22,891 bases of DNA. It comes from an uncultured Ruminococcus sp. (GTDB taxonomy: Bacteria; Bacillota; Clostridia; Oscillospirales; Ruminococcaceae). Numbering within the stretch: position 1 is the first letter of the stretch; each line of letters opens with the position of its first letter. Positions 1-7,914 of this stretch are shown here, piece by piece. The stretch covers positions 1-22,891 of the forward strand of contig CAMHUJ010000002.1 of NCBI GenBank assembly GCA_946188175.1. Reading direction: 5' to 3'. The position numbers were made by a program, and so were the translations under genes. The notes below the pieces were generated by a model. The model did no database searches. It saw only the letters and a program-made list of their open reading frames with translations, and was not told the DNA's origin.

Positions 1-465
1 GTCTGCTGCAATGTCTTCGATGGAGCAGACGTACCAGTACCGCTGTACAAAGATGATGCGGTGCTGTTCCTTGAGTGTCCCGAGGAAATCGCTGATTGCT
101 GCGCCGAGCTCTTTGCTGTCGAGCTGCTGCTCCACGGTGTCAGGGGCCGTGCAGTCACGGAGCTCATCGAGCACGAGCGCGGTCTCGCCGCCGCCGCGCT
201 TCTTTGTCTGGGAAGCGGCATAGCGGTTGCGTGCAATGCTGCGCGTCACAGCGGCAGTATAGGCATACAGATTTTCAGGCTTTGCTGGCGGAATCCGCTC
301 CCAGAGGCGCAGCAGTACGTCATTGACGCATTCCTCCGAATCCCGGCTGCTGCCGAGAATATTATGTGCAATCGTATAGCAGTAGCCGCCGAATTTGCGG
401 AATGTCTCAGCGGATGCCCGTTCATCCCGTTTATAATAGAGTGCGATCAGTTCAGCGTCATTCAT
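1..465 (-). CDS. ECF-type RNA polymerase sigma factor (C-terminus cut by window edge)
   Basis: The reverse strand is open from an ATG at 465 to the window edge, giving 155 codons with no stop. The start is set by an AAGGAGG ribosome binding site just upstream (complement of about 472-480). The protein begins MNDAELIALYYKRDERA, typical of small sigma-70 family (ECF-like) factors. A region 2-like segment follows (GYCYTIAHNILGS, then EECVNDVLLRLWERIPP, then AYTAAVTRSIARNRY), and region 4 begins near residue 125 (FLGTLKEQHRIIFVQRYWY). The second half of the region 4 helix-turn-helix lies outside the window. By family knowledge it would direct RNA polymerase to a small regulon, often controlled by a co-transcribed membrane anti-sigma factor; that gene, if present, would be beyond base 1. 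Family assignment is fairly sure; the regulon is unknown. Confidence 0.85.
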   Translation of the reverse strand, partial: MNDAELIALYYKRDERASAETFRKFGGYCYTIAHNILGSSRDSEECVNDVLLRLWERIPPAKPENLYAYTAAVTRSIARNRYAASQTKKRGGGETALVLDELRDCTAPDTVEQQLDSKELGAAISDFLGTLKEQHRIIFVQRYWYVCSIEDIAAD

Positions 466-617
466 ACGGTGCACCTCCTTTCCGGATGTATTGAATTTGT
501 GAAGCGCTTCAGAAAGACAGACAGCAAATCATTTGCGCAGATTACATTGATCGAAAATATTTTTTCACGCTGCGGCACTGCCGAGATGATTGTGCAGTTG
601 TTCCATATCATATATCA

Positions 618-646
618 TTGAAAAGTGCAGTCCGATGCGGTATGAT
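618..646 (+). promoter_or_regulatory. Sigma-70 promoter upstream of the intergenic RNA candidate
   Basis: TTGAAA at 618-623 and TATGAT at 641-646 are separated by exactly 17 bases and followed by an A-rich start region. The promoter points into a gap with no credible plus-strand gene, which suggests a non-coding transcript. Seen directly; activity is inferred. Confidence 0.6.
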
Positions 647-652
647 AAAAGC

Positions 653-864
653 GGAAACCGGATTCACCGGACTGTACAGGCGGGCAGTTCTTCCCCCAGA
701 GGACTGCTCTGCCGCAGCCCGGTCAGACAGGGATTTGAAGCATACTCCTTGCAGCAGTGTCCGCAGTCAGGCGGAGCGGATACTGCTGCCGATAGAAACA
801 TAGGCGGGATTCCATAAGACATACGGCAGCAGATGTTCATGGCATCTGCTGCCGTATGTTTATG
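653..864 (+). ncRNA. Candidate structured non-coding RNA of unknown family
   Basis: This part of the 466-865 gap contains three strong hairpins downstream of a good promoter. Hairpin 1 is 679-713: a 14-pair stem with one bulged T and a CCCCCA loop. Hairpin 2 is 751-789: 14 continuous pairs (one G-T) with an 11-base loop. Hairpin 3 is 813-864: about 22 pairs, probably a terminator. Short plus-strand reading frames cross the region but have no convincing ribosome binding site or protein character. The CTGCTGCC of hairpin 2 (783-790) could instead pair with GGCAGCAG of hairpin 3 (825-832), so two folds compete. A weak closing stem (653-659 with 807-813) is possible. Size and layout are compatible with a small regulatory RNA, perhaps 6S-like, but I do not recognise a known consensus. 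It does not resemble tmRNA or RNase P RNA, and the SRP helix 8 motif is absent. Confidence 0.4.
813..864. terminator. Long hairpin terminator, probably bidirectional, after rpoD copy 2
   Basis: The arms 819-835 and 843-859 pair perfectly over 17 bases around the loop TTCATGG. The stem extends by five more pairs (813-817 with 860-864) past a bulged G818. It lies two bases from the stop codon of the minus-strand sigma gene and at the end of the plus-strand RNA candidate, so it could end both. The U tract is weak on both strands, which lowers confidence in efficient intrinsic termination. Confidence 0.6.
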
Positions 865-865
865 C

Positions 866-1948
866 TCAGTGTTCGAGATAGTCGCGGACCTTCTTGCTGC
901 GGCTCGGATGACGCAGCTTCCGGAGTGCCTTTGCTTCGATCTGCCGGATGCGTTCGCGCGTGACATTGAACGCCTTGCCGACATCCTCGAGCGTTTTCGG
1001 CGGCTCATTGTCAAGACCGTAGCGCATCCGCAGCACATCTGCCTCACGGGGCGTCAGCGTCGAGAGCACCTCATTGAGCTGCTCCTTCAGCATGGTATTG
1101 TTTGCGGCATCATTCGGCGACTGCGCATGATTATCGGGGATGAAGTCGCCGAGGTGGCTGTCCTCCTCCTCGCCGATCGGCGTTTCGAGCGAGACCGGCT
1201 CCTGTGCGATGCGCATGACCTCGCGCACCTTGTCCAGCGGCATATCGAGATAATCTGCGATCTCCTCCTCGGAGGGGTCCTTGCCGTTCAGGTGCAGAAG
1301 CTGACTCGATGCCTTCTTGACACGGGTGATCGTTTCGACCATGTGTACCGGAATACGGATCGTGCGCGCCTGATCTGCGATTGCACGGGTAATGGATTGC
1401 CGGATCCACCACGTTGCATAGGTGGAGAATTTGAAACCCTTGGTATAATCAAACTTATCGACGGCTTTCAGCAGACCCATATTGCCCTCCTGAATCAGAT
1501 CGAGGAACTGCATGCCTCTGCCGACGTATTTTTTCGCAATGCTGACGACCAGACGGAGATTCGCCTCGGAAAGACGGTTCTTCGCCGCCGTATCATTCGG
1601 ATTCTCCGCAAGGCGGCGTGCAAGCTCGGTTTCCTCCTCGGGGGTCAGCAGCGGAACTCTGCCGATCTCCTTCAGATAAATCTTGACCGGATCATCAGGC
1701 GAGGAGCCGCTTTCGAGCGAAAGTGCATCCTCCTCATCGAGTCTGGTCTCGATATCGTCATCAAGCAGATCCTCATCCGCAAAATCCAGATTCAGGGCAT
1801 TGCACTGGTCATAAAACAGTGAAATCTCCTCATCTGTAAATTCCATTTCGGAAAAAGCCGCATCCAGCTCGTTCTGTGGGAGCTTGCCTGCCATTTTGAT
1901 GCGTTCGAGGAGCTGTTCGACCTTCTGCTGCTGCTCAGGTGTTGCCAT
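866..1948 (-). CDS. rpoD: Principal sigma-70 factor, RpoD/SigA family, copy 2
   Basis: A 360-residue group 1-type sigma factor. A short region 1.1-like segment (about residues 8-60) is followed by an acidic linker, region 1.2 (PVKIYLKEIGRVPLLTPEEE, 87-106), region 2 (LRLVVSIAKKYVGRGMQFLD to WWIRQSITRAIADQARTIRI, 131-199), region 3 (200-283) and region 4 (LTPREADVLRMRYGL to HPSRSKKVRDYLEH, 299-360). The -10 recognition helix and the region 4.2 segment VTRERIRQIEAKALRKL are intact, so it should recognise the ordinary TTGACA/TATAAT promoters seen across the window. An upstream in-frame TTG at 1966 is rejected because the GGGAGG ribosome binding site lies between it and the ATG. It sits 53 bases after copy 1 with no terminator between them, so they are probably co-transcribed. 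Its C-terminus (HPSRS) is the more canonical of the two copies. Confidence 0.95.
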   Translation of the reverse strand: MATPEQQQKVEQLLERIKMAGKLPQNELDAAFSEMEFTDEEISLFYDQCNALNLDFADEDLLDDDIETRLDEEDALSLESGSSPDDPVKIYLKEIGRVPLLTPEEETELARRLAENPNDTAAKNRLSEANLRLVVSIAKKYVGRGMQFLDLIQEGNMGLLKAVDKFDYTKGFKFSTYATWWIRQSITRAIADQARTIRIPVHMVETITRVKKASSQLLHLNGKDPSEEEIADYLDMPLDKVREVMRIAQEPVSLETPIGEEEDSHLGDFIPDNHAQSPNDAANNTMLKEQLNEVLSTLTPREADVLRMRYGLDNEPPKTLEDVGKAFNVTRERIRQIEAKALRKLRHPSRSKKVRDYLEH

Positions 1949-2001
1949 TTTTTCTTTTCCTCCCAAAATTCAATCTGATGACATGAACGACTGTGTGCGG
2001 C

Positions 2002-3054
2002 TCAGTCAATATAGCCCTGCAATTTCTTGCTGCGGCTGTAATGCTTGAGCTTGCGCAGTGCCTTTGCTTCGATCTGACGGATACGCTCACGGGTGACACC
2101 GAGCGCCTTGCCGACATCCTCGAGCGTCTGCTGTCTGCCGTTCTCAAGACCGTAGCGCATCCGCATGACCTTTGCCTCACGGTCTGTGAGCGTCGAGAGC
2201 ACTTCATTGAGCTGCTCTTTCAGCATGGCATTCGATGCGGCTTCATCGGGAGAGGGTGCCTGATCGTCCGGAATGAAGTCGCCGAGGTGGCTGTCCTCCT
2301 CCTCGCCGACCGGTGTTTCGAGCGAGACAGGGTCCTGTGCGATGCGCATGATCTCGAGCACCTTTTCGACCGGCATCTCGAGCTTGTGTGCGATCTCCTC
2401 CGGACTTGCCTCCTGACCTGTCTCGTGGAGAATCTGGCTGGAAACCTTCTTCACCTTCGTGATGCTCTCGACCATGTGCACAGGGATACGAATGGTACGT
2501 GCCTGATCAGCGAGCGCTCTGGTGATCGCCTGCCGGATCCACCATGTCGCATAGGTGGAGAATTTGAAGCCCTTGGTATAATCGAATTTATCGACGGCTT
2601 TCAGCAGACCCATATTGCCTTCCTGAATCAGATCGAGGAACTGCATGCCTCTGCCGACATATTTCTTTGCGATGCTGACGACCAGACGGAGATTCGCCTC
2701 CGCAAGTCGCTGCCGCGCGCCTTCGTCGTGGGGATTATCCGCGAGGCGGCGTGCAAGATCGGTTTCCTCCTCTGCGGTGAGCAGCGGCACTCTGCCGATC
2801 TCCTTCAGATAAATCTTGACCGAGTCGTCGTTTGAGATTTCGTCATTTGCCATGGTCACAGCCGGATCGGACATGTCATCAATGGTCATATCCTCATCCG
2901 CCAGCTCAATCTGCATTGCCGAGCAGCGCTCCATGATGACATCCGGATCGACGGAAAGCGTTTCGGATGCCTCCTGAACCTCGGCAATGGTGATTCTGCC
3001 GCTTGCCTTTGCCTTTTCGAGCAGCTGATTCAGCCGCTTTTCTTCATCTGCCAT
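2002..3054 (-). CDS. rpoD: Principal sigma-70 factor, RpoD/SigA family, copy 1
   Basis: A 350-residue housekeeping-type sigma factor. Region 1.1-like sequence fills residues 5-55. Region 1.2 is at 78-97 (VKIYLKEIGRVPLLTAEEE), region 2 at 122-190 with WWIRQAITRALADQARTIRI as the -10 reading helix, region 3 at 191-275, and region 4 at 288-350 with VTRERIRQIEAKALRKLK. Start: the ATG at 3054 has AAGGAGG nine bases upstream; extending further upstream in frame would bypass this site. It follows dnaG with a 64-base gap, the classical dnaG-rpoD arrangement of Firmicutes. It closely resembles copy 2 throughout regions 2-4 and in long nucleotide stretches, which indicates tandem duplication. Position 339 is Tyr (HYSRS) where HPSRS is usual. 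Which copy is essential cannot be read from sequence. Confidence 0.95.
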   Translation of the reverse strand: MADEEKRLNQLLEKAKASGRITIAEVQEASETLSVDPDVIMERCSAMQIELADEDMTIDDMSDPAVTMANDEISNDDSVKIYLKEIGRVPLLTAEEETDLARRLADNPHDEGARQRLAEANLRLVVSIAKKYVGRGMQFLDLIQEGNMGLLKAVDKFDYTKGFKFSTYATWWIRQAITRALADQARTIRIPVHMVESITKVKKVSSQILHETGQEASPEEIAHKLEMPVEKVLEIMRIAQDPVSLETPVGEEEDSHLGDFIPDDQAPSPDEAASNAMLKEQLNEVLSTLTDREAKVMRMRYGLENGRQQTLEDVGKALGVTRERIRQIEAKALRKLKHYSRSKKLQGYID

Positions 3055-3118
3055 TTTCTGAATCCTCCTTGGCGCCGCAGCGCCGTAATAAAAGCCAAAG
3101 CGCGGATTGACGCGCGAA

Positions 3119-4876
3119 TTAACGTTTGTTCTGCCGGATCTGCGCGAAGAACGCCGATGCGTCGGCATCGCTGAGATTTGCAACATCGACATCCTGCATC
3201 GGTTTCTGTTTCAGCGTCCGGATGCAGTCCTCGACGGTGCGCGGTGAGATATCAATATCGGCATATTTCGCCGGAATGCCGGTGATCCTGCCGGTTTCGT
3301 CCGGTGTAAAATCCTCGCCGGAAAAGAGCGAGAGCGAGAAATCATAGCCCTGCGGCAGCATTTCCGCAAGACGTTCATAGATTTTGCGGTGAAATGCGGT
3401 GACGAATTCCTCCGGCTTGATTCTTGCCAGCACGGATTCGAGCGCATCGGGCTGCCGGAACAGATAACAGAGAATCTGCTCCTCGGCGATTGCCTCCGCA
3501 TGGTGCTGCGATGCCTCCGGATTGACCGGATCGCGCAGCCGCGGTGCTGCCGTCACGGCGCGCCAGGTTGCCTTTTTTGCACCGGCTCTGCGTTTTCTGA
3601 CCTCACGCTCGACCTGTGATTTCAGCAGCTCCGGATTGATATCGTAATCCTTCGCAACGCGCGAAAGATAGACGTTTCTGTCCAGCTCGTTTTCGATGCC
3701 CGCCAGCACGCCGACCGCCTTATGCAGTGCGGTGATTGTGCCGTCCTCGCTGGAGGGATCGGTGCCGTCGCGGCATCGCCGGAGCTCATAGGTCAGCGCA
3801 TCGTCTGCGTCCTCGAGCAGCTTCCGGAAATAAGGTGCGCCGAATTTTTTGATATATTCATCGGGGTCCTTTGCGTCATGCATATGCAGGATGCGCGGAC
3901 GGAGCCCGACGGCACGCAGCAGATTGACCGCCTTGACCGTCGCATTCTGACCGGCGGCATCGCTGTCGTAGGAGATCACGACCTCCTCGGCGTACTGCCG
4001 CATCAGTCTGCACTGATCGGGCGTGAGTGCGGTGCCGAGCGACGCGACGACATTTTCAAAGCCTGCCTGATGCACCGCTATGACATCCATATAGCCCTCT
4101 GCGAGAATCAGCCGCTTGGACTGCGATTTCTTCGCAAAGTTCATGGAAAAAAGATTGCGTCCCTTTTTGAAGACGGGCGTATCCGAGGAATTGAGATACT
4201 TCGGTTCGCCCTCCTTTTCGATTGTTCTGCCGCCGAATGCAATGACATTGCCGCGCAGATCAATGATCGGGAAGATGACTCTGCTCCGGAACCGGTCATA
4301 GAGATTGCCGGTTTTTGCGGAGCGGCTGCAAAGGTTCGCGGCGAGCAGCTCCTCATCGGTAAAGCCGAGCTGATGCATCGCATTCAGGAGCCCGTCCCAC
4401 TGTTCACCGGCAAAGCCGAGTCCGTATTTTTTGATGATATCGGGGCGGAGGGCGCGATCCTTGAGATAGATCAGACCGCGCTTGTCCGGACCGGTCAGCT
4501 GCTTGAAATAGTAGTTTGCGGCGGCACGGTTGAGCTCGAGCAGGCGCATCCGCTGATTTTCCTCTCTGCGGTCATTGCCCTGCGCCGGAACCGCAAGTCC
4601 TGCGCGCTCCGCCAGCATCCGGACGGCATCCATATAGCCGATGCCCTCGATCTGCCGGATGAAGGAGATCACATCGCCGCCTGCATGGCAGCCGAAGCAA
4701 TAGAAATGCGGGTCCTGCGTATCGGCATAGACCACGCAGGACGGCGTCTTTTCGGAGTGAAACGGGCAGTTGCATTTGAGCAGCGAGCCCGCACGGATGA
4801 GCTGCACATAGCTGCCCATGACCTGCTCGATCGGGTTTGCCTGCTTGAGCTGATAGATAAATTCCTGCGGCAGCAT
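3119..4876 (-). CDS. dnaG: DNA primase
   Basis: This 585-residue protein would make the RNA primers for chromosome replication with the DnaB-type helicase. The N-terminal CHC2 zinc finger is visible: C37-P-F-H40 and C60-F-G-C63. The catalytic core follows with GLGFAGEQWDGL, FPIIDLRGNVIAFGGR and the TOPRIM fold (ILAEGYMDVIAV; metal residues E260, D304 and D306 in ISYDSDAAGQ). A C-terminal helicase-binding region covers roughly residues 450-575. Length is normal for the family. The ATG at 4876 is preceded by AAAGGGGGG about a dozen bases away; the spacing is rather long, but the overlapping upstream ATG is in another frame. The dgt stop is 25 bases upstream and rpoD copy 1 follows, so dgt-dnaG-rpoD-rpoD reads as one operon. 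Confidence 0.97.
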   Translation of the reverse strand: MLPQEFIYQLKQANPIEQVMGSYVQLIRAGSLLKCNCPFHSEKTPSCVVYADTQDPHFYCFGCHAGGDVISFIRQIEGIGYMDAVRMLAERAGLAVPAQGNDRREENQRMRLLELNRAAANYYFKQLTGPDKRGLIYLKDRALRPDIIKKYGLGFAGEQWDGLLNAMHQLGFTDEELLAANLCSRSAKTGNLYDRFRSRVIFPIIDLRGNVIAFGGRTIEKEGEPKYLNSSDTPVFKKGRNLFSMNFAKKSQSKRLILAEGYMDVIAVHQAGFENVVASLGTALTPDQCRLMRQYAEEVVISYDSDAAGQNATVKAVNLLRAVGLRPRILHMHDAKDPDEYIKKFGAPYFRKLLEDADDALTYELRRCRDGTDPSSEDGTITALHKAVGVLAGIENELDRNVYLSRVAKDYDINPELLKSQVEREVRKRRAGAKKATWRAVTAAPRLRDPVNPEASQHHAEAIAEEQILCYLFRQPDALESVLARIKPEEFVTAFHRKIYERLAEMLPQGYDFSLSLFSGEDFTPDETGRITGIPAKYADIDISPRTVEDCIRTLKQKPMQDVDVANLSDADASAFFAQIRQNKR

Positions 4877-4901
4877 ATGTACATTCGCCCCCCTTTCTAA
4901 T

Positions 4902-5894
4902 TCATCTTACGTCCCATGAGCGCGGGATAAAGAGCTTTTCGTAGTCCCAGATCGCATAGTCGTCGCTCATGCCCGCGATGTAGTCGCAGACGGCGCGTTC
5001 CACGGAAAAGCGCTCCGCGAGCGCCTGATAGTCCTCCGGCATTTCGTGCGGATGCTCGCAGTAATAGGCATAGAGTCTGCGGATGAGCTCCTGCGCCTTG
5101 TGATCCTCGGTTTTCGCCGCGGAACCGGAGTAGACGTTCTGATAGAGAAATTTATGCAGCGCGTCATGTGCCTGCCGGATTTCCGGCATCATATCCATTT
5201 CATCGCCGCCGTGCTCGATCACAGAGGTGATCATCGTTGTGATGCGCTGCGATTTGGAATGCCCGAGAATCTCGGTGCAGTCCTTCGGCAGATCGCTTTC
5301 TTTCAGGATGCCGCCGCGGATCGCATCGTCGATATCATGATTGATATAGGCGATTCTGTCCGCAAGCCGCACGAGATTGCCTTCAAGCGTCTGCGCGATC
5401 ATATTGGTATGGCAGAGGATGCCGTCACGCACCTGCTTCGTGAGATTTAAGCCCCTGCCGTTTTTTTCGATGTATTCGACGACGCGCACACTCTGTTCAT
5501 AGTGCTTGTAGCCGCCGGGCGTGATCGCATTGAGCGCCGCTTCTCCGGCGTGACCGAACGGGGAATGCCCCAGATCGTGCCCGAGTGCGATTGCTTCGGT
5601 CAGGTCCTCGTTCATGCGCAGTGCACGCGCCATGGTTCTGGCGATCTGCGCGACCTCGAGCGTATGCGTCAGCCGCGTGCGGTAGTGATCGCCGATGGGC
5701 GACAGAAAAACCTGCGTCTTGCGTTTGAGCCGCCGGAATGAGGTGCAGTGCAGGATGCGGTCTCTGTCGCGCTGGAATTCGGTTCGCAGCGGACAGGGCG
5801 CCTCCGGCACATCGCGCTCGGCAGCTTCGGCATGGCAGGCATTTTCACAGAGAATCATATTTTCAAAGGATTCGGTCTGTTCGCGGACAGTCAT
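4902..5894 (-). CDS. dgt: dGTP triphosphohydrolase-like HD-domain protein
   Basis: A 330-residue HD-superfamily phosphohydrolase of the dNTP triphosphohydrolase family, which converts dGTP or other dNTPs to deoxynucleoside and triphosphate. Metal-binding residues are visible: H77 in RTRLTHTLEVAQIARTMAR, H106-D107 in ALGHDLGHSPFGH, and a later Asp in RLADRIAYINHDIDDA. The early segment RTEFQRDRDRILHCTSFRRL is typical of the family. The ATG at 5894 has GGGGG upstream. It is the first gene of the dgt-dnaG-rpoD cluster, common in Clostridia and consistent with coupling dNTP pools to replication. Substrate preference (dGTP against a broad range) cannot be read from sequence. A promoter must lie in 5895-6034, which is AT-rich and contains TATATT on the minus strand, but no clean -35 box is visible. 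Confidence 0.92.
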   Translation of the reverse strand: MTVREQTESFENMILCENACHAEAAERDVPEAPCPLRTEFQRDRDRILHCTSFRRLKRKTQVFLSPIGDHYRTRLTHTLEVAQIARTMARALRMNEDLTEAIALGHDLGHSPFGHAGEAALNAITPGGYKHYEQSVRVVEYIEKNGRGLNLTKQVRDGILCHTNMIAQTLEGNLVRLADRIAYINHDIDDAIRGGILKESDLPKDCTEILGHSKSQRITTMITSVIEHGGDEMDMMPEIRQAHDALHKFLYQNVYSGSAAKTEDHKAQELIRRLYAYYCEHPHEMPEDYQALAERFSVERAVCDYIAGMSDDYAIWDYEKLFIPRSWDVR

Positions 5895-6034
5895 TTCGGC
5901 AAGCCCCCTTTTTCAGTATCATCTGATAAAATATACTGTATCGGGGGCGAAAAATCCTCTTTTTCGCGCAGCTTTTTCCGATTTTTGTATGCACACACAA
6001 ATCAAAGCCGGAATATTGCCGGATATGTTATGCA

Positions 6035-6070
6035 AAAAGACAATCGGCACTGTCGATGCAATGCCGATTG
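6035..6070 (-). terminator. Rho-independent terminator of the small membrane exporter gene
   Basis: CAATCGGCA (6041-6049) and TGCCGATTG (6062-6070) form a nine-pair stem. On the minus strand the stem is followed by TCTTTTTG, a good U tract. It lies 12 bases past the stop codon at 6082. Confidence 0.85.
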
Positions 6071-6081
6071 GTTTGTGTGAT

Positions 6082-6639
6082 TCAGAAAAGATCAATGATT
6101 GCCTGCAAGCCGCCGTAGGAGATGATCGTCATGATGACCGTTGCGAGAATCAGTCCGAGGAAGATCGCCGGAACGGATTTCTTTCTGCTGACATGCAGCA
6201 GCGCCGCAATCAGCGAGCCTGTCCATGCGCCGGTGCCGGGCAGCGGAATGCCGACGAACAGCAGCAGTCCGATAAACTCGACCTTGCGGATTTTATCCGC
6301 CTTTTTGCCGGTGCCGCGCTCCTTGAGCCATGTTGCGAGTTTACGCATCCAGCCGATCTGGCAGTTTTCCATCCAATCGAGGATTTTTTCGATGAACAGC
6401 AGGATGAACGGAATCGGCAGGATGTTGCCGAGGATGCAGATGCCGATTGCTTCCCACATCGGGATTTGCAGTATCGAAGCGGCAATCAGTCCGCCGCGCA
6501 GCTCCAGAATCGGGATCATGGAGATGATAAACGGGATCAGGATCGGCGGCAGTCCGCCGAGGAGCGAGGTCATTTTTTCGGCAAGTGCCTGTGCGCCGCC
6601 CGAAGCGAGCATTGCAGGGAGCATCATGGCAGGAATCAT
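6082..6639 (-). CDS. COG2426 / Sm_multidrug_ex family small membrane protein
   Basis: A 185-residue, very hydrophobic protein with about four to five membrane segments. Two hallmark stretches of the family are present: PILELRGGLIAA near residue 45 and LLLFVGIPLPGTGAWTGSLI near residue 130. A basic cytoplasmic loop (KERGTGKKADKIRKVE) lies between them. The family is annotated as putative small multidrug export proteins, but experimental support for that role is thin and the substrate is unknown. Start: the ATG at 6639 has GGAGG nine bases upstream; the reading frame extends to 6708, but that part covers the leader downstream of the promoter. It is a single-gene unit with its own promoter (6712-6740) and terminator (6035-6070). 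Confidence 0.85.
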   Translation of the reverse strand: MIPAMMLPAMLASGGAQALAEKMTSLLGGLPPILIPFIISMIPILELRGGLIAASILQIPMWEAIGICILGNILPIPFILLFIEKILDWMENCQIGWMRKLATWLKERGTGKKADKIRKVEFIGLLLFVGIPLPGTGAWTGSLIAALLHVSRKKSVPAIFLGLILATVIMTIISYGGLQAIIDLF

Positions 6640-6711
6640 ATTGTGCAGCCTCCGTTCACAGATTGACTGTATAAATAGTTGATTTGATGCCGTTTCCGGC
6701 AGATGCATATT

Positions 6712-6740
6712 ATTATCCCATAAAAACGCCGTACAGTCAA
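6712..6740 (-). promoter_or_regulatory. Sigma-70 promoter of the COG2426 gene
   Basis: On the minus strand TTGACT (6735-6740) and GATAAT (6712-6717) are separated by 17 bases. This predicts a transcript starting near 6705 with a leader of about 65 bases. The remaining part of the 6640-6975 gap presumably holds the ABC operon promoter; TATGAT at 6891-6896 is a possible plus-strand -10 box, but no matching -35 box is evident. Confidence 0.7.
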
Positions 6741-6975
6741 GCGAATCCCGAAAAAATTACCGCTTTTGCACAAAATTCCCACTGCACATTTCTGAAATCG
6801 TCGATGATGCCCAAAAAGAAACGGGCGGAAATCCGGTTCCTTGATGAAATGCATAAATCGGATTTGCGGTACTTTCTTTTTTGCGGTGTATATGATAAAA
6901 TGAAGTCGTTATGTGTATGATTCTGTCTTGCATTGCCGGAATATACTCTATGCACAAAGAAAGGAACAGGAGACT

Positions 6976-7914
6976 ATGGGCTTCAAGGTTACAGAACTTT
7001 ATAAAAAGTACGGCGAAAAGGTTGTCGTCGATCATCTGAGCTTTGAGATGAAGGAGCCGGGTGTCTATGCGCTGCTCGGTACAAACGGCGCCGGAAAGAC
7101 GACCTCGATCCGCATGATTCTGAATATGCTGGCAAAGGACGGCGGCTCCGTGGAATGGAACGGCGGTCCGCTGACGCTGCAAACCTGCAATGTCGGCTAT
7201 CTGGCGGAGGAGCGCGGACTCTATCCGAAGAATACGCTCATGGATCAGCTGCTGTATTTCGCATCGCTGCGCGGTGTGCCGCGTGCGGAGGCGAAGCAGC
7301 GCATCAACTACTGGGCGGAGCGCCTTGAGGCGACGGAATATCTCTATCCGCCGCAGGAGGGCAAGCGTCCGGTCAAGCCGAAAAAGGCGGATCAGCTCTC
7401 CAAGGGCAATCAGCAGAAGATTCAGTTCATGCTTTCGCTGCTGAGCGATCCGGAGCTGCTGATTCTCGATGAACCGCTCTCCGGTCTCGATCCGGTCAAT
7501 ACCGATCTTTTCAAGAGCATTATTCACGAGGAGATCGACAAGGGCAAATACCTGATCATGTCCAGCCACCAAATGGCGACAATCGAGGAATTCTGCACCG
7601 ATCTGACGATCCTCAACCGCAGCAAGACCGTATTGCAGGGCAATCTTGCGGAGATCAAAAAGAGCTACGGCAGAATCAATCTGTTCGTCAAGGCGGAGCA
7701 GGAGCTGCGCCCGATGATCGAGGCGGCAGGCATTGCCGTGCTTTCGAGCGTCGGCTTCTCCTATCAGTGCAGAGTGGCCGGCGATGCACAGGCGAACATC
7801 CTGCTGAAGGAACTGGTCAACCGCGGCATTCCGCTGGTCGCGTTTGAACTGCGCGAGCCGAGCCTGCACGAAATCTTTGTGGAAAAGGTGGGCGAGACGC
7901 ATGAAGAACAGTAA
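6976..7914 (+). CDS. ABC-2 transporter ATP-binding protein (NatA/YhaQ type)
   Basis: This 312-residue ATPase would power the exporter formed with the next two genes. Walker A is GTNGAGKT (35-42), the ABC signature is LSKGNQQK (141-148), Walker B is LLILDEPLSGLDP (161-173), and the switch histidine is H198 in SSHQM. The C-terminal 90 residues form the accessory domain (DUF4162-like) ending REPSLHEIFVEKVGE, a pattern shared with NatA and YhaQ. A lysine- and proline-rich insert of about ten residues (near 125-138) precedes the signature. Start: the ATG at 6976 follows AGGAACAGGAG; the frame runs to 6913 but lacks a ribosome binding site there. The stop overlaps the next gene by 14 bases, implying translational coupling. 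Substrate is unknown; relatives export sodium, peptides or drugs. Confidence 0.93.
   Translation: MGFKVTELYKKYGEKVVVDHLSFEMKEPGVYALLGTNGAGKTTSIRMILNMLAKDGGSVEWNGGPLTLQTCNVGYLAEERGLYPKNTLMDQLLYFASLRGVPRAEAKQRINYWAERLEATEYLYPPQEGKRPVKPKKADQLSKGNQQKIQFMLSLLSDPELLILDEPLSGLDPVNTDLFKSIIHEEIDKGKYLIMSSHQMATIEEFCTDLTILNRSKTVLQGNLAEIKKSYGRINLFVKAEQELRPMIEAAGIAVLSSVGFSYQCRVAGDAQANILLKELVNRGIPLVAFELREPSLHEIFVEKVGETHEEQ

Noticed and set aside
560..606. GGAAC-type ECF promoter ahead of the ECF sigma gene, suggesting autoregulation
   Set aside because: A GGAAC occurs on the minus strand near 590-605, but the -10 partner is poor and such short motifs arise by chance.
740..800. Signal recognition particle RNA
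   Set aside because: The hairpin has a GCAGTCAGG loop reminiscent of helix 8, but the conserved GGAAG and AGCAG internal loop sequence is missing.
590..817. Two small plus-strand frames within the RNA candidate
   Set aside because: No good ribosome binding site, one start precedes the predicted transcript start, and the translated sequence has no recognisable protein character.
833..2835. Long plus-strand reading frames opposite both sigma factor genes (833-1822 and 1993-2835)
   Set aside because: They are antisense shadows of highly conserved minus-strand genes, lack ribosome binding sites, and their sequence resembles no protein family.
6684..6920. Small plus-strand frame of 78 codons upstream of the ABC ATPase
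   Set aside because: No ribosome binding site, and it overlaps the promoter of the opposite gene and the ABC promoter region.
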